A stretch of 64,000 nucleotides of DNA, taken from Puccinia triticina. Its lineage: Eukaryota; Basidiomycota; Pucciniomycetes; Pucciniales; Pucciniaceae. Below the pieces are notes generated by a model, which was given only the letters and a program-made list of their open reading frames with translations, made no database searches and was not told the origin of the DNA. The position numbers and the translations under genes were made by a program. The stretch is taken from the NCBI RefSeq assembly GCF_026914185.1, contig NC_070565.1, forward strand, positions 3,224,001-3,288,000, written 5' to 3'. This document shows, one piece after another, positions 11,541-23,858 of this stretch. How positions within the stretch are numbered: the first letter of the stretch is position 1; every line of letters starts with the position of its first letter.

Positions 11541-12089
11541 TGTGTCCCAAAACACAATATTTCTGGGTTTTATATGCAGAACAATTTTTGGATGAAATTT
11601 TATGTCGAAATATTCCTCATTAATCTGTGGGTGATAACAAAAGTAGATAAAACAAAGAACCCAACAAAAATGTGCTAAACCATGGTAAACTAATTTCAAA
11701 AAGGCCTGTTATGCATGTAGCACCTCAAGTATGATGTGCAATATCTTCAGGAAGTTCAACCAACCAAATTAACAATGTTTGCAGGATGGTATCATGAGAG
11801 AGGTCAGGGGTCAATGTTTTTCCTTTTTTGAAAAAAAGTAGATTTGGAGACTTCTGATAATATCAATTGTTGAAGTAAAAAAGAGAAAGAAAAAAACTTT
11901 GAGACCCCTCAGCCACCCTGGATTAATCCTAAAACTTGCAATGTCTTTTTTTCATGAAGAATCAAATGGTGTATGTAGAAATTTATGAATGTTATCAGGC
12001 AAAAAAAAAAAAAAAAAAAAAAATCCTGTGGCATGAAGCTAACACAGGGGGAAGGAGAGAGATTATAGAAGACTATTAAGGAGACATGC

Positions 12090-13150
12090 CACTACAAACA
12101 TTTATTATTTTGCCCAAAAATAAAATAAAAGTCAACATGAAAAAAATAAAACCAAAATTTCACTCAGGGGAACAAACTGAGCATGCTGAGCCAAAAAAAT
12201 AAAATGTTTCAAACTGAGAAAAAATCATTGGACAATTTTTTGGGATGGTTTTTTTTCACGGGCCTGGCGGGCCTGGAGCGGGCTTGAGCGGGCCTTGAAC
12301 AGGCCTGAGACGGGCCTGCCCCAAAAGCACATTGGCTCAGCATTGAAAAAGTTTTGCCTTGCCCTGGGAGCTTCTTGGGCTTTTGGTGGGCCCAAAATCT
12401 CAACATGGGCTTTTGGTGGTCTAGAAGTATCAACCCGGGCCACTGAATAGCCCATGGGCCTTTGAATTCCCAGAAAGCCCACCATGAGCCCCCACATAGC
12501 TAATGGGTTGTTGGTAGCCCATGAAGATCTCCATGGGACAACAGATACCCTCATGGGCTTTTGGTGGCCCATGAAGATCTCCATGGGCCAACAGATATAC
12601 TCATGGGCTTTTGGTGGTCCAAAAAGCTCCCCATGGGCTTTTTGTGGCCCAGAAAGGAAGCAAAAATCCCATGGGATCCCATGATGGAACTTTTCCATTG
12701 GAAGTATCTGTTGGCCCATAGGGATCTTCATGGGCCACCAAGAGCCCATTAGCTATGTGGGGGCTCATGGTGGGCTTTCTGGGAATTCAAAGGCCCATGG
12801 GCTATTCAGTGGCCCAGGTTGATACTTCTAGACCACCAAAAGCCCATGTTGAGATTTGGGCCCATCAAAAGCTCAAGAAGCTCCCAGGGCAAGGCAAAAC
12901 TCCTTTAATACTGACCCAATGTGCTTTTGGGGCAGGCCCGTCTCAGGCCCGCTCAAGCCCGCTCCAGGCCCGCCAGGCCCGTGAAAAAAAACCATCCCAA
13001 AACATTGTCCAATGTTTTTTGCTCAGTTTGGGACATTTTATTTTTTTGGCTCAGCATGCTCAGTTTGTTCCCCTGAGTGAAATTTTGGTTTTATTTTTTT
13101 CATGTTGACTTTTATTGTTTTTTGGGGCAAAATAATAAATGTTTGTAGTG
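12090..13150. mobile_element. CACTA-type element 2 (1061 bp), nested in element 1
   Basis: The termini are CACTACAAACATTTATTATT and its inverted form ending GTTTGTAGTG, with about 230 bp of terminal inverted repeat. The 3-bp duplication is TGC (12087-12089 and 13151-13153). Removing the element and one TGC gives a sequence that matches the uninterrupted opposite arm of element 1 near 6020-6070. The middle contains many CCCATGGGC/TGGGCTTTTGGTGG words in both orientations and folds back on itself. There is no coding capacity. Confidence 0.88.
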
Positions 13151-13266
13151 TGCAACACAGAAAAAGGTATCAAGAGGAATATTAAAAAAAATGATCAACA
13201 TAAATTGATCAATATACGCTATATTGATCAATATACCACATCGCAAATTCATCCATCTTGGTAGTG

Positions 13267-14377
13267 TTAGTTGGGCCAATTGCTCTTTCGACAAACGCCG
13301 GCACCAAATATTTCCTGACGCTGGTTGATCAACATACAGGTTTTATCAGCGTCACTCTTTTCAAAGAAAAGAGACATGCCGCCAAAGCAATCATTGATTT
13401 TCAGGTGTTCTTCAAAAAGCAAACCAGATATCCACTCAAAAAGCTCATCACCGATGGCGGAGGCGAGTTCTGCAACAAACAACTCTCAACGTACCTCAAA
13501 GAATGTGGAATTCAGCACAATGTTGCGCCGCCTTTCACCCCTCAGCACAACGTTGTCGCTGAAAGAGCCAACAGAACAATAATCAACATGACTTGTTGTC
13601 TAATGGTCCAATCCAAACTTGCAAAAGAATGGTAGGGGGAGGCGGTCAAGACGGCTATGTTCACAACCAACTGCCTTGCCTCCCTTAATAAATCCAAGAT
13701 TTCAACGGTTGAGCAATTGTTCAATAAAATACCAACTCTATCATTCTTCAGGCTGTTTGGATGCAAAGCCTGGATGTTTAAGCCAAAACACTTTAGAGGG
13801 AGCAAATTCGACCCAATAGCATGGGAAGGAATACTCGTTGGATCATCTTACAGAATCTTTTGCTTGGACAACAAGAAAATCATCAAGACCCAACATGCAT
13901 TGTTCAACAAATCCGTGTTCCCTTCTTTGTCCGCGCTTCATTCAAGTTACAACCCGTTCTCCAACTCGCCCTTTCCAACCATCACTGATGAAGAACCACT
14001 TCAATTCATCAACAAGGACCTGGAAATCACCGATCATGAGCAGGAAGACGCCTCTCGAATGCCGCAACCAATGGACCTGGATGAGCAAAGTTCACAGGAC
14101 TCGCAATTTTCAGAGTCAGAAGAGACTCCTTCCGGCAAACCACTTGCCATCAAGAGGATCAAAGTCATTGGCCCTCGTCATCCAACCCTGATCAACAGCA
14201 GCATTGACCAAAGCAAAATTTGCAACTTCTCTTGTCGAGCGCCGACCGCCTTCACCGCAGCAACCGTTGAACCTTGCAATCATCATCAAGCAATGACCTG
14301 CGACGATAGCGCCTCCTGGATTGCTGCTGAGGCGAAGGAGGTTGAGAATATGAAAGCTCATGATGTTTGGATCAAGA
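13267..14377 (+). pseudogene. Copia Pol, part 2: integrase core and connection
   Basis: The frame continues the integrase after the CACTA insertion: GTKYFLTLVDQHTGF, then the second acidic block ITDGGGEF, then the HNVVAERANRTI block. An in-frame TAG (13633-13635) follows KLAKEW where the family normally has a second Trp, consistent with TGG to TAG. The frame then continues unchanged through FGCKAWMFKPK and the Ser/Pro-rich linker to EVENMKAHDVWI. There it meets the telomere-repeat scar and loses frame before the reverse transcriptase. Confidence 0.85.
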
Positions 14378-14401
14378 GGGTTAGGGTTAGGGTTAGGGTT
14401 A
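14378..14401 (+). repeat. Interstitial telomere repeat (four TTAGGG units)
   Basis: GGG, three TTAGGG units and TTA give 24 nt of perfect telomere-type repeat inside the copia polyprotein. The coding frame on the left (position mod 3 = 1) differs from that on the right (mod 3 = 0). The normal linker between the connection region and the reverse transcriptase is shortened here. This fits a broken end healed with telomeric DNA and then rejoined. Confidence 0.9.
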
Positions 14402-15860
14402 TCAGGCTATCCCCTCAACGTGGGCTTACCGCAAGAAACTTGGGGCAGACAACCAGGTTACAGAATACAAAGCTTGTATCTGCGCTCAAGGCTTCCATCA
14501 AAATTACGGACTCAACTTTGAACTCAAGTACGCTCCAACCGGTAAACCCGCTTTGCTCCGGATGCTTCTCTCTTTTGCCGTTGTCAACAACCTTCTAATT
14601 CATCAACTCGATGTCAAATCATCCTTCCTCACGTGTGATCTCCGGGAGGAAGTTTACATGTTGCCACCTCCTGGTTACAAGTCAGATCAGAATATTGTCC
14701 TTGAGCTTAAAAAGGAAATCTACTGGCTCAAACAGGCCTTGCTAGCTTGGTACAACAGATTAAGCTTGTTCCTGGTCCGCACTGGATTTTCTATCTCCGT
14801 CGCTGATCCTTGCGTCTTCTGGAAGACATCAGAACCTCCTACCTGGATCTTTGCGCACGTTGATGACCTTGTAATCGTGAGCAAAGATCCTGAATACTTT
14901 TGCAAGCAAATGGCCAGCAAATTTCAAATCAAGTACCTAGGAGAGGCGACTTTTCTCTTAGGCATGAAACTTGATCGGGTACCTGGTGGAATCGTTCTCA
15001 ATCAATTGCAGTACATAGAATGCAAGCTGGTTGATTTTGGCGCGTCTGAATTACCTACATCTTCGTGTCCTCTCGACCCAAAAAGTCACCTTGGAAAGGC
15101 CAACCAAACCAAAATCAACCAACTCAAAACAATGGGCGTGAACTACTGGGCACTGATTGGGTCGCTCAACTATTTGAGCATTTTGACACGACCTGATATC
15201 TCTTATGCGGTCAGCAAACTGTTGCAGTTCCTGGAGTCTCCGGGAATATTGAACTACAAATCAGCTATGCAGGTATTTCAATACCTGTTGGGAACAAAGC
15301 ATATTGGACTCTTGTTTCTCATCAATCAACCAGCATCTCTGGTTGCCTCCATTGATGCAGACTGGGCCAACTGCCCAGACACTCAACGGTTACACACTGG
15401 GTACATGATCACTCACAACCAGCATCTGATCTCTTGGAAATCTTGCAAGCAACAGACGGTATCTCTCTCATCAACGGAGGCCAAGTACAAAGCTCTGTTT
15501 GATGCATGTAAAGAGATTGCCTGGCTCATCAACCTAATCAAAGAGGTACTTCCGGATGAAACTCAACGACTTGCCACCGTCCTAGTGGACAACAGAGGAG
15601 CAATTGACCTCGCTCTCAGCCAAATCAGCCAAAACGGTTTCCGCACAAAACACATGGATCTCCGACTCCACTTTGTACAGGAGATGATCAGCTCCGATAT
15701 GTCGCTCCTCAAGAAAACATCTCCGACTTTCTCACTAAACCCGTCGGGCGCAGCAAGATTCTTCAAGCAATCTCAACGGTAACCAACATTGTCTCGCTCA
15801 CTTCTGCTCCCAGCATCGCGGCTGGGAGCAAGGCAGCCTGTCAGAGTTTGCCTAATGACG
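14402..15860 (+). pseudogene. Copia Pol, part 3: reverse transcriptase and RNase H
   Basis: Read in the frame of 14403, the segment opens with PSTWAYRKKLGADN, covers the RT palm (HQLDVKSSFLTCDL, then YWLKQALLAWYNRL) and the catalytic HVDDLVIVS. RNase H follows (SIDADWANCPDTQR, SLSSTEAKYKALFDACKEI, then KHMDLRLHFVQEMI). Near 15695-15700 a single-base indel moves the true C-terminus (VAPQENISDFLTKP) into another frame. The N-terminal part of RT is missing at the telomere-repeat scar. The element is therefore dead. Confidence 0.85.
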
Positions 15861-15881
15861 CTGAGGCTCTTGTGACTACAG

Positions 15882-15961
15882 GTAAGTAATCAGACCCTGA
15901 GCAGGCCATCCCGCCTCAACAAGCAGAATAAAACTAACCTGGCTTGTTACCGTTTCTACAG
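15882..15961 (+). other. Possible 80-nt GT-AG intron downstream of copia Pol
   Basis: A strong donor (CAGGTAAGT around 15880), a CTAAC branch-like motif near 15934 and a pyrimidine-rich TTTCTACAG acceptor frame an 80-nt interval. It may belong to a spliced 3' part of the copia transcript or to a host gene fragment. Confidence 0.4.
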
Positions 15962-16025
15962 ACAACAATGCCCAAGCTACTACTTTCAAATACCCTGGTT
16001 TCAACCAGGATGTCTCCATGGGAGA

Positions 16026-16994
16026 TGTGAGCCTGAGTCTCTATAGTGACAGCAGGACACAAGAAATGGGGGACAACAGTTTGATTTCTTGGGATAAAGA
16101 AAATACAACTGTAAGAGAAAAAGAGAAAGAGAGAGAAAGAAACCAAGCAGGATAAGATAGAAGAGAAGTACTAGGTTATTCTAGTGGGAATGCACGTCCA
16201 CTGGCAATGCTACTCTTCAGAAGAGTGCTGCTAATCTGTGCTAGAAGTGCTACAGCTTCCTCTCAGGAGGGTATCTGGATTAGATAAGTTTAATCCAGCC
16301 ACAGTTTTTTAGACTTCTCTCTGGACAGTCAAGGTTCTTAATGGGAAACCTGAGGGACAGCCCTGCAACCTAGATTTTGAGGCAAAGGCCAAGTGATTAT
16401 AAGGGACAGCCCTGTGATCAAGATAGAGGCAAAGGCCTGTAGAATAGAAGGGACAGCCCTGTGATCAAGGAGGAGGCAAAGCAAGAAGAAAAGGCAGATC
16501 AAACAAGACACAGAGTTGTACCTCTGAGATAATCAAGGTTCAGTGAAAGAGGTTACTTACTGTCAATATCCTAGGCGCCTGTGACGGTAGGTATACTGGG
16601 AGTAGAGTAGGCTCTTTGGTGGTGATCCTGGGGTTATCTGGGTGGTGGTTCTGGTGTGCTGAAGTCTGTGGATCCGCCTCAGGCAAGGGGGATTCTGACT
16701 ACGAAAATTTTCACAGTTTGCTTATGTAATTTACATATGTACATGTGGTTTGGCGCGCCAGGTAGTGCTGACACGTCACAACTGCGCAAGCGCGCCACAA
16801 CTCAGTAACTCAGGGAAGGAGTATAGTTACAATGAATTGATAAGTTGTAACTAGGGTCAAAATTGCATGAGGAAACAGAATCTGAAGTCAAAACAAGGTT
16901 ATCTCTTAAGATGAAAAAGATATAAAGTAGTTTATATGTAACAAAGGTAGAACAGGCAGCTTTTAGGTCAGCTGTGATGACTCTAAGGCTGACA
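16026..16994 (-). repeat. G1 3' LTR
   Basis: Starts TGTGAGCCTG and ends GGCTGACA on the plus strand. It follows the Gag-Pol stop in element orientation, so it is the 3' LTR. Contains AG-rich blocks, three GGGACAGCCCTG repeats and a GGCGCGCC/CACGTCAC cluster near 16750-16795. Confidence 0.93.
16353..16480. promoter_or_regulatory. Triplicated enhancer-like block in the G1 LTR
   Basis: AGGGACAGCCCTG recurs at about 16353, 16402 and 16449 (47-49 bp apart), each followed by a GAGGCAAAG word. The same triplet is in the other LTR and in the solo LTR. Short repeats inside an LTR often act as enhancers. That role here is inferred. Confidence 0.5.
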
Positions 16995-17031
16995 TTCCCT
17001 ATCACCAAAAGGGTTGGATTTCTGTAAGAAA

Positions 17032-20000
17032 TTAAACCACAGGGTTAGACCTCTTCTCACTTCTGAATTTCCTGAGAAGGATAGCAGAGTCTGGGATGTC
17101 TTTCTCAAGGAGCCATTCATCATGATCAGCACTCATACCTTTGTATCTAGCTAAGTACATCATAAAATCTCTGTTTTCCACTCTCAATCTCTTGTCTCTG
17201 AGAATCTTTTGTATGACTTTACTCTGAGGGGTCTTATCCATGGGGGGAATGACAACTTTGACTTTCTGTCTCAAGGGGAACTTGTCTGGATTGGGGTCTT
17301 TGTATGGTTTCACCAAGCTGACAGGAAATGTGGGATGTTTCCTGCTAAACTCTTCAGTCAGTATCACTTCTACAGCATTTTTCCCATGTAAAGCTTTCAC
17401 AAGGAATGGTCCTGTGAAGGAGTCTCTCATCTTCTTAGGGCCAGACAGGTTGTTGAAGTTTGCTGTGGATATTAGGACTTTATCACCAACTTTAAAAGAT
17501 GGTTCTTTGTGACTCTTGTCCCATCTCTCTTTGTTGTAAGATGTAGCTTCTGTTATGCAGTGCTCAGCATGTTTTCTGGCTTTCTCAAAGATCTTTCCAT
17601 AGGCAAGAGCAGTAGGATGAATGTCTACAGAGTCTTGCTTCAAGAAATTCCTGGGAAGGTTTGGGATCCAGCCTTTTTCTAGGATGGCAGGGGGTTTTCC
17701 AGTGGTTGAATGTATGCTGGTGCAATATGCTAGCTCAAGGATTGGTAGAAGTGAAACCCAATCATGAGTGTAACCATCATTGTCTTTGAATTCTAGACCA
17801 TATGCACAAAATCTTCTGATCATATCTTCAAGTGTTTGAATCATCCTTTCAGCTAATCCATCAGTCTGGGGGTGGTAAGCAGTGGAGAAGGAGAGTTTTG
17901 TTCCTAGCATACTATGCAAACCAGTCCAGAATTCAGATGTGAACTTAGGGTCTCTATCAGAGATGATGATTCTGGGGATTCCAGTCCTAGGCATTACTCT
18001 GTTCCAAAACAGTATGGCAGTGTCCATGGCAGAGTCATCTTTGAAGCAGGGTACAAATATAGGGGTCTTAGAGTATCTGTCCACTATTACCAGACAAGCA
18101 TTGAAACTAGCAGCTCCTCCAGGGGACAAGGAAGTCACCCAATCCATGTTAATAACATCCCATGGTTTTGAAGGTTCCTCAATTTTCATAAGCAGTCCAA
18201 ATCTTTTGCCTGTGGCTTTATTTGCTTTCTGGCATCTATCACAGGAGGAGAAGTATTCACCAGTGTCTTGTTTCCAGTTAGCCCACCAAGCAGTATCAGC
18301 TACTTTTTCTAAAGTCCTATCTTCAGAAAGATGACCAGAGTAGACACTGTCATGGCATTCATGCAAGATGGTGTTGATACTTTCTTTGTCAGCTAGGACT
18401 AGGACAGAGTTGTGTTTCTCTCTGAAGTAGATGAGGCCATCAAATATGGAGAATCTTCCTTCATCATATAGCTTTCTCCAAGGATCTTGTAAGGAATTTT
18501 TTAACTGGGCATCTTTAGCATCTTTCAACAAAAGTTCAGACAATATGGTAGTGTTCTTGTCTTGCTTGTAGCCTTCTCTCACTGAGTCAAAGAACTCATT
18601 CTTGAAAGTAGAGACATGTATGCCCATGATGGGGAATCTATCATCATCCTTGTCTTCTGGGTCATAAGCAGGGTTACTGGGATCATTTGGCAAAGCCCAT
18701 CTGCTCAGTCCATCAGCATTCTTGTGAATATTCCCATCTCTGTGGATTATGGTCATATTGCCTCTGTATTCTTGAATAGCAATCTGCCACCTGAGCATAT
18801 GTCTGTTGGGAGTCTTCATGTTCAATAGTGATCTCAAAGCTGTGCAGTCTGTTACAACATGAAATACACTGCCATCCAAGTAGTAATGGAGTTTTTCCAG
18901 GGCCCAAACCAGACATAAGCATTCAAGTTGACTAGCACCATATCTTGTTTCACTGTCCTTCAGTTGTCTGGATATGAAAACAATGGGTCCTTCTTTTCTC
19001 ACTCCATCAATGACTTGGACTTGATGTAAAGCAGCACCTAGACCAGTCATACTAGCATCTACATATAGTGTGAAAGGATGGGCCCAGTCAGGAAACAATA
19101 GCAATGGAGCTGTGGTCAGTTTCTCTTTTAACAAGTTGTAGGCTACTATTCTATGATGAGTCATCTCATATATGACATCAATCCTTGTCAGCTCAGTCAG
19201 AGGTTTGGCTATCTCTGCAAACTTCTCAATGTGTTGTCTGTAGTACCCAGCAAAACCAAGAAATGATTGCATTTCTTTCCTACTACTAGGCACAGGTTTT
19301 TGGAGGACAGCAGCTACTTTATTCTGGTCTATTCCTATGGCAATACCAGACACAAGATGGCCTAGAGCTTTGATCTGATCAAATCCAAAGTTACACTTCT
19401 TCAAGGAGATTTTCATGTTCATGTTAATGACAACTTTCAGGATTCTGTCTATCCTATTGAGGTGTTCTTCCCAAGTGTTGGACATAATGATGATATCATC
19501 AATGTAGATAATGACCCACTTCTCATCAATTTCTTTTCTGAACTCAATGTCCATCATTCTCTGGAAATGAGAGGGGGCATTCTTGATCCCAAAGGGCATT
19601 CTAAGGTACTCATAGATTCCTTTGTGCATAATAATCCTGAGTAGATGTCTGGAATCTTCTGCAATGACATTCTGGTGAAAACCTTTGAGTACATCCATGC
19701 TAGTCAGATACTTAGCTTTGGCCAGGTTTTTCAGAGTCTCACTGATCTTGGGAATGGGATACCTGTCTGAAGCAGTGTATGAATTCAAAGCTCTGAAGTC
19801 TCCTACCATTCTGGACTTTCCATTGTGCCAGGCAATGATTACAGGAGTAGTGATCTCAACTACTTCATTATGACCAACTTTCCTTAGAACATTCAGGTTT
19901 ACTAGTTCCTCAATGTGTTGTTCAAGAGCTTCTCTGCTTTTGGGGCTGGCAGGATAAGGAGGTCTTCTGAGGAGAGGAGGATAGGGTCTCTCAGTTGTCA

Positions 20001-23000
20001 ATTTGATATGAACTTCATGACCTTTAATGGCACCAAGGGGCTGGTTGGTATTGGAGAAGGCAAGGTTGTTATTGTGGAGGACTTCAAACAGCTTCTCCTT
20101 TTGCTCAATAGTCAACTTATCACTGAACTTGGCTTCACAGAGTTCTTCTGTAATAAATTTCTGCAGTTGAGGATTGGACTTCTTTACAGCAGAAATTTCA
20201 TTGGAAGGGCTCATTTTCTCCAGATGATGAGACTTAAAACTGAATTTCTTCCTCTTGTTCTCATTTCCAATGGTAAAGAATCTCTCTTTGCTGTTTGTGA
20301 TGTCAAAGCCATAAAGAGACATGTAATCATTTCCAAGGATAAGATAGTCAATTCTTGCATTTTTCATGACTACAAATTCTGCTAGAATTCTGATAGAGCC
20401 TTTAGTGTGAGGAAAAATCAAAGCTGTTTCTATTATGCCCATTGGTTGTAATTGGTCACTACAGCTGTGAAATTTTGCATGGTTAATTGGCATGAGCTTG
20501 TTTTCCCATTCTGGTAATATAGAGTCTAGCAATTTGTTGCTGATGATTGAGCAAGAAGCTCCACTATCAAGAAGACATGATTGTTCTCTGGATTCAATAA
20601 TGACAGTGGTAAGATTTGCTTTTCCAGTAAGATGAGCTTTTCCTCTATCAGGTTTACATTTCATCAGTCTAGCATCCTCTATGTGGGAAGACTGGCAGGA
20701 TTTGTCCCATGTCTGGGGTTGATGAGTTTCAGCTTGAATTTCAGCAATGGAGAAGTCTTGGTTTATCTCACACTCTACAGCATGTGTTCCAAAATCAAAA
20801 TCAACCAAGGGGTCATAATTGGCACCATTCCCATTGTCCATGGCAAGAATCATATGATTGGTTCTATGATTCTCTTCTTCTTCATCTAGTTCTGATTCAG
20901 ACTTGTGTGGTTCACCTTGATCTTCTCCATTGTCACTCTTGGGATCATCATCATCATCCATTCCTACATTATTGATCCTGTTCTTCTTCTTAGGGCATTC
21001 CCTGGAGAAGTGACCAGTTTGTTTACAGAAATGGCATATAAGTTTTTCTTTCTCAGGGGCAGAGACAGGATTCTTTTTGGCAGAGGAGTCAGTTGGCTTA
21101 TCAGTTTTCTCAGGGGCAGGATTGCTTCTCCAGTGGGATCTGTTTGGAGTGTTATAATTGTTTGTCACAGGCTTGTTCCTTTTCATGACTCTGTCTATGA
21201 CCTCTTCAGCAATTATAACCATATCCTCAAAACTCATTTCAGTGGCATCTCTTTTGTATCTGCTTTTAATAGCATGCTCAAGGTTTGGAGGGCATTGCTT
21301 TAAGATTTTCTCACAAATAAGGTACTGACTGAGTTCAGGTTGATAAGCTTTCAGTCTTTCTCTCTGATTACCAAACCATTTATGGATTTTCCTCCCATCA
21401 TAGGCAAAGTGATCATTCTCAAACTCTTGTTGCATTTTCCATTTCCAGTTCTCAGTGCCAAACTTGTTTCTGATAGCATTCTTCCACCAAGCCCAAGATT
21501 TGTTTCCATACTGGTCTCTGATGCCTAGGTACCAATTCCTTGCAGTGTCAGTTAACAAGATTGTTAATCTACTGATTATCATGTTATCCAGCATCAAGTA
21601 GTCTCTGACCAGGATATCAGTGTTTTTAATCCAAAGCTCATGATTGTAAGGTAATTCTCCAGAGAATTTCTCCCAGTCTCCATTTTTGGGGATACCTTTC
21701 CACAGTTCCTTCCTCATTTCAAAGTCTATTGCTCCATGATCAATGTAGGGGAATTCCTCTTGGGTCTTAGCCTCAGGAGTATTGCTAGCAGGCTTAGGAA
21801 AGTTATCTCTTGGTGGTCTCTGGGGTTCAGGAGTAGGAACAGGAGGAGGAGGTCTGTGTTCCTGTTGTTGCTCATGGTGGACATTCTGGAAGGGATTATT
21901 GTATAAGAGATGAGGGGGTTGGTCTCTGTCATCTGGTATTAACACGGAATCCAGCTTTGAGCTCACAGTGTTTACTACAGAAGATATGTCACTGAATCTT
22001 CTCTTAGATTGTTCAAATCTGTTGTGCTCATTGGCATGAAGGTCATTGATCTGATTACCAATGGAAGTAAGATTGTTGCTCACTTTCTCTTCAAAATCTT
22101 TCAGATTTTGGCCAATTGTATCCATGTTAGAATGACATTGTGATTCATTTACCAGAATCAAATCTTGAACTGTCTCAAACTTATCATCTATTTGTTTCTT
22201 CAGTTGTTCTAACACATTGTTATTCACTGTGGACTTCTCTCTGGCACTTTCACCTATGTTATTCAGGATTTGATCAAGCAAAAAGGGAATGAATTCATCT
22301 TTAAACAGATCAAGAATTGAATGATTCAAGACATCTTTAAAATTGCTGACACAAGATTCAAGAAGAGTACCAGGAATGGTTTCAACAGTACCAGATAATT
22401 CAGAGAGAAATTTAGAGAACAAGACTTGTAATTTTTCTTCTAGGAACAAGGGACCATTTCTAGACATTTCAGAGTTAAGGTTATTGAGAAAAAATTCTCT
22501 ATTTGAAGGATCAGAGAGATTATCAATATCTAAACTGAGGCCTAGTGGTGAATCACTACTTAAGGAACTTTTTGGTAAAGATTCATCTAGTAAGGGCCTC
22601 TCCCTCTGGCTCTCCCGCGTCCATAGATTCTCCTCACTCCTCGTGTGGCTCTCATCAGGTATTCTCCTATCTCTAGTACTCTCTGAGTGTCGTCCTGGGG
22701 GCGTCTCCAGTTCCTCCCTGATCCTCTCCAATTGTCTTGAGGATGAGGGGGGTTGTGGTCTGCGTATCCTTGCTGCGTGTGAGGATAATGGGGTGGATTG
22801 ACCCCGCCAGGTTGATAATGAGGGCTGGGGCGGAACAATTGAACCACCTCTCGCGGTGTAGAAGCTGGTATTGGCCTCACTTGGAGCGCTTGCGGCGGCG
22901 GCGGCGGCGGTGGTTGCTGCGGCATTTGAGGGCCGTGGTAAATCTGACCTTCTGGACGCGGTTGTGGAAGTTCCTGACGGTTGGAAGGGGTAGGACCCTG

Positions 23001-23787
23001 GAACTCCTGCGTTGGTACTCGGTACTGTAAGCCCGTAGGCTCCGGAGTCGGCGTGGCTATCATTGGTTGATAGTTGGAGTGTGGCGCTACGGCTAGCTGC
23101 GAATGGTGGCGGATTGTTTGATCTGCCGGGTTCTGTTGCGCTAGAGATTGATTTAATTGATGGAGCTCCTCGTTGGGGATCCATTCTTGGCATAGACGGA
23201 TAGCGTCTGCTCTCCCAACCAGCTCTATAATCATTTCTTGCGTCATCGAAGCTTGGGAGAGGAGTCTCTTCATTGAGGCCGTGTTCTGTGCCTCTCTCGC
23301 TCGGACAAACATGTCGAATTGATCGTTGAAGAGGTTGATGAGGCCTGTCAGCTCCATTTCTTCTGGGATCAGATCCATCGGGCCGGAAGACTCTTCCCGT
23401 CGTGGGTTCTGAATGGGCGGAAGGAGGGCTAAACTGGGGGAGGCATTCGGCCTCATACCCTCGGGGTTGGTAGGCTGGGAGGGCGGTTGATCCTTCTGAG
23501 GATAATTCGCCGTAGGGATCATTTGTTCCCTGTCTACTGGGCGCGGTACCGGCGTGGACCTGTTCGAGGCTAGAGCTATTGATGTCTCTCTCGCCTGGTA
23601 TAGCGCCGGAGGGATCCCTGTGTCTGGGGGAAGCGACTCCTCCTCCGGGAACTTGAGGAAATCCTCTTGGAGCGGCGGCAATGCTGACTCTAGCTCTTCG
23701 AAGCCTTTCCTCGGCGGCTGGACTGAGGCGGTAGCGGAGGCGCTGTTCTGCTGAGAGGTCTCTGCCATTTCTAAGGTGGGGAGGCAT
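17032..23787 (-). CDS. G1 Gag-Pol polyprotein with chromodomain
   Basis: This is an intact frame of 2,251 residues from ATG 23787 (CACCATGCC context). In-frame non-ATG codons extend upstream to 23796. Order of domains with rough residues: a Ser/Pro/Arg-rich N-terminal 400; coiled and capsid-like Gag (400-900); zinc knuckle [14 protein letters not shown] (~915); aspartic protease LLDSGASCS (~1075); reverse transcriptase with YIDDIIIMS (~1430); RNase H with [11 protein letters not shown] (~1575); integrase with an H-H-C-C zinc finger (~1815-1855), DRYSKTP and [17 protein letters not shown] (~1900-1975); a GPF block (~2130); and a C-terminal chromodomain (YLARYKG...[10 protein letters not shown], ~2200). 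Gag and Pol are fused in one frame. All catalytic motifs inspected look intact. The stretch 17032-22590 has almost no CpG. Confidence 0.93.
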   Translation of the reverse strand: MPPHLRNGRDLSAEQRLRYRLSPAAEERLRRARVSIAAAPRGFPQVPGGGVASPRHRDPSGAIPGERDINSSSLEQVHAGTAPSRQGTNDPYGELSSEGSTALPAYQPRGYEAECLPQFSPPSAHSEPTTGRVFRPDGSDPRRNGADRPHQPLQRSIRHVCPSERGTEHGLNEETPLPSFDDARNDYRAGWESRRYPSMPRMDPQRGAPSIKSISSATEPGRSNNPPPFAASRSATLQLSTNDSHADSGAYGLTVPSTNAGVPGSYPFQPSGTSTTASRRSDLPRPSNAAATTAAAAAASAPSEANTSFYTARGGSIVPPQPSLSTWRGQSTPLSSHAARIRRPQPPSSSRQLERIREELETPPGRHSESTRDRRIPDESHTRSEENLWTRESQRERPLLDESLPKSSLSSDSPLGLSLDIDNLSDPSNREFFLNNLNSEMSRNGPLFLEEKLQVLFSKFLSELSGTVETIPGTLLESCVSNFKDVLNHSILDLFKDEFIPFLLDQILNNIGESAREKSTVNNNVLEQLKKQIDDKFETVQDLILVNESQCHSNMDTIGQNLKDFEEKVSNNLTSIGNQINDLHANEHNRFEQSKRRFSDISSVVNTVSSKLDSVLIPDDRDQPPHLLYNNPFQNVHHEQQQEHRPPPPVPTPEPQRPPRDNFPKPASNTPEAKTQEEFPYIDHGAIDFEMRKELWKGIPKNGDWEKFSGELPYNHELWIKNTDILVRDYLMLDNMIISRLTILLTDTARNWYLGIRDQYGNKSWAWWKNAIRNKFGTENWKWKMQQEFENDHFAYDGRKIHKWFGNQRERLKAYQPELSQYLICEKILKQCPPNLEHAIKSRYKRDATEMSFEDMVIIAEEVIDRVMKRNKPVTNNYNTPNRSHWRSNPAPEKTDKPTDSSAKKNPVSAPEKEKLICHFCKQTGHFSRECPKKKNRINNVGMDDDDDPKSDNGEDQGEPHKSESELDEEEENHRTNHMILAMDNGNGANYDPLVDFDFGTHAVECEINQDFSIAEIQAETHQPQTWDKSCQSSHIEDARLMKCKPDRGKAHLTGKANLTTVIIESREQSCLLDSGASCSIISNKLLDSILPEWENKLMPINHAKFHSCSDQLQPMGIIETALIFPHTKGSIRILAEFVVMKNARIDYLILGNDYMSLYGFDITNSKERFFTIGNENKRKKFSFKSHHLEKMSPSNEISAVKKSNPQLQKFITEELCEAKFSDKLTIEQKEKLFEVLHNNNLAFSNTNQPLGAIKGHEVHIKLTTERPYPPLLRRPPYPASPKSREALEQHIEELVNLNVLRKVGHNEVVEITTPVIIAWHNGKSRMVGDFRALNSYTASDRYPIPKISETLKNLAKAKYLTSMDVLKGFHQNVIAEDSRHLLRIIMHKGIYEYLRMPFGIKNAPSHFQRMMDIEFRKEIDEKWVIIYIDDIIIMSNTWEEHLNRIDRILKVVINMNMKISLKKCNFGFDQIKALGHLVSGIAIGIDQNKVAAVLQKPVPSSRKEMQSFLGFAGYYRQHIEKFAEIAKPLTELTRIDVIYEMTHHRIVAYNLLKEKLTTAPLLLFPDWAHPFTLYVDASMTGLGAALHQVQVIDGVRKEGPIVFISRQLKDSETRYGASQLECLCLVWALEKLHYYLDGSVFHVVTDCTALRSLLNMKTPNRHMLRWQIAIQEYRGNMTIIHRDGNIHKNADGLSRWALPNDPSNPAYDPEDKDDDRFPIMGIHVSTFKNEFFDSVREGYKQDKNTTILSELLLKDAKDAQLKNSLQDPWRKLYDEGRFSIFDGLIYFREKHNSVLVLADKESINTILHECHDSVYSGHLSEDRTLEKVADTAWWANWKQDTGEYFSSCDRCQKANKATGKRFGLLMKIEEPSKPWDVINMDWVTSLSPGGAASFNACLVIVDRYSKTPIFVPCFKDDSAMDTAILFWNRVMPRTGIPRIIISDRDPKFTSEFWTGLHSMLGTKLSFSTAYHPQTDGLAERMIQTLEDMIRRFCAYGLEFKDNDGYTHDWVSLLPILELAYCTSIHSTTGKPPAILEKGWIPNLPRNFLKQDSVDIHPTALAYGKIFEKARKHAEHCITEATSYNKERWDKSHKEPSFKVGDKVLISTANFNNLSGPKKMRDSFTGPFLVKALHGKNAVEVILTEEFSRKHPTFPVSLVKPYKDPNPDKFPLRQKVKVVIPPMDKTPQSKVIQKILRDKRLRVENRDFMMYLARYKGMSADHDEWLLEKDIPDSAILLRKFRSEKRSNPVV
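22587..23768 (-). CDS. 393-residue ORF overlapping Gag-Pol in another frame
   Basis: The ORF runs from ATG 23768 (context GAAATGG, strong for initiation) in the frame +1 to Gag-Pol and stays open for 1,182 nt. Its composition looks protein-like: a possible helical domain around residues 137-210 ([17 protein letters not shown] through IRLCQEW), a Pro/Gln-rich middle with a polyproline run near 285, and an Arg-Gly tail ([13 protein letters not shown]) like RNA-binding RGG boxes. It could be translated alone by leaky scanning. It could also be joined to the leader ORF (23859 upward) if the 88-nt intron 23771-23858 is removed. I do not recognise the family. The overlapping Gag-Pol frame here is Ser/Pro-rich and looks less structured. 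Confidence 0.6.
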   Translation of the reverse strand: MAETSQQNSASATASVQPPRKGFEELESALPPLQEDFLKFPEEESLPPDTGIPPALYQARETSIALASNRSTPVPRPVDREQMIPTANYPQKDQPPSQPTNPEGMRPNASPSLALLPPIQNPRREESSGPMDLIPEEMELTGLINLFNDQFDMFVRAREAQNTASMKRLLSQASMTQEMIIELVGRADAIRLCQEWIPNEELHQLNQSLAQQNPADQTIRHHSQLAVAPHSNYQPMIATPTPEPTGLQYRVPTQEFQGPTPSNRQELPQPRPEGQIYHGPQMPQQPPPPPPPQALQVRPIPASTPREVVQLFRPSPHYQPGGVNPPHYPHTQQGYADHNPPHPQDNWRGSGRNWRRPQDDTQRVLEIGEYLMRATRGVRRIYGRGRARGRGPY

Positions 23788-23858
23788 GGTGAGCACGTGT
23801 AGGAAAGTTGGTAGTCGAGTAGGAAAAGAAGAATAAGGATTTTTTAAAGGTTAAGTAC
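23771..23858 (-). other. Predicted 88-nt intron in G1, containing the Gag-Pol ATG
   Basis: On the minus strand the donor is CTCAG/GTACTT (intron starts at 23858) and the acceptor is CACCTTAG/AAATGG (intron ends at 23771). A pyrimidine-rich stretch lies between them. Splicing leaves G plus AA plus ATG, which keeps the leader ORF in frame with the 393-codon ORF. It also deletes the Gag-Pol start at 23787. Confidence 0.5.

Larger units (their letters stand above)
5943..13266. mobile_element. CACTA-type element 1 (7.3 kb, non-autonomous)
   Basis: The element begins CACTAGCAAGATGGATGAA and ends with the inverted form TTCATCCATCTTGGTAGTG. It is flanked by the 3-bp duplication TTA (5940-5942 and 13267-13269), the target size of CACTA/EnSpm elements. 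About 1.1 kb of inverted repeat extends inward from both ends, including TTGATCAATATAGCGTATA blocks. The centre is a 172-bp satellite array. No transposase frame is present. It sits inside the copia integrase, and element 2 (12090-13150) sits inside its right arm. Another copy starts at 63623. Confidence 0.9.

Noticed and set aside
6438..11699. Short frames with LIPAWE and LISSQISLLW peptides
   Set aside because: They follow the 172-bp satellite and recur with its period. No gene features.
22587..22660. A -1 frameshift site joining the 393-codon ORF to Gag-Pol
   Set aside because: No slippery heptamer is visible near the end of the ORF. The splice model explains the arrangement better.
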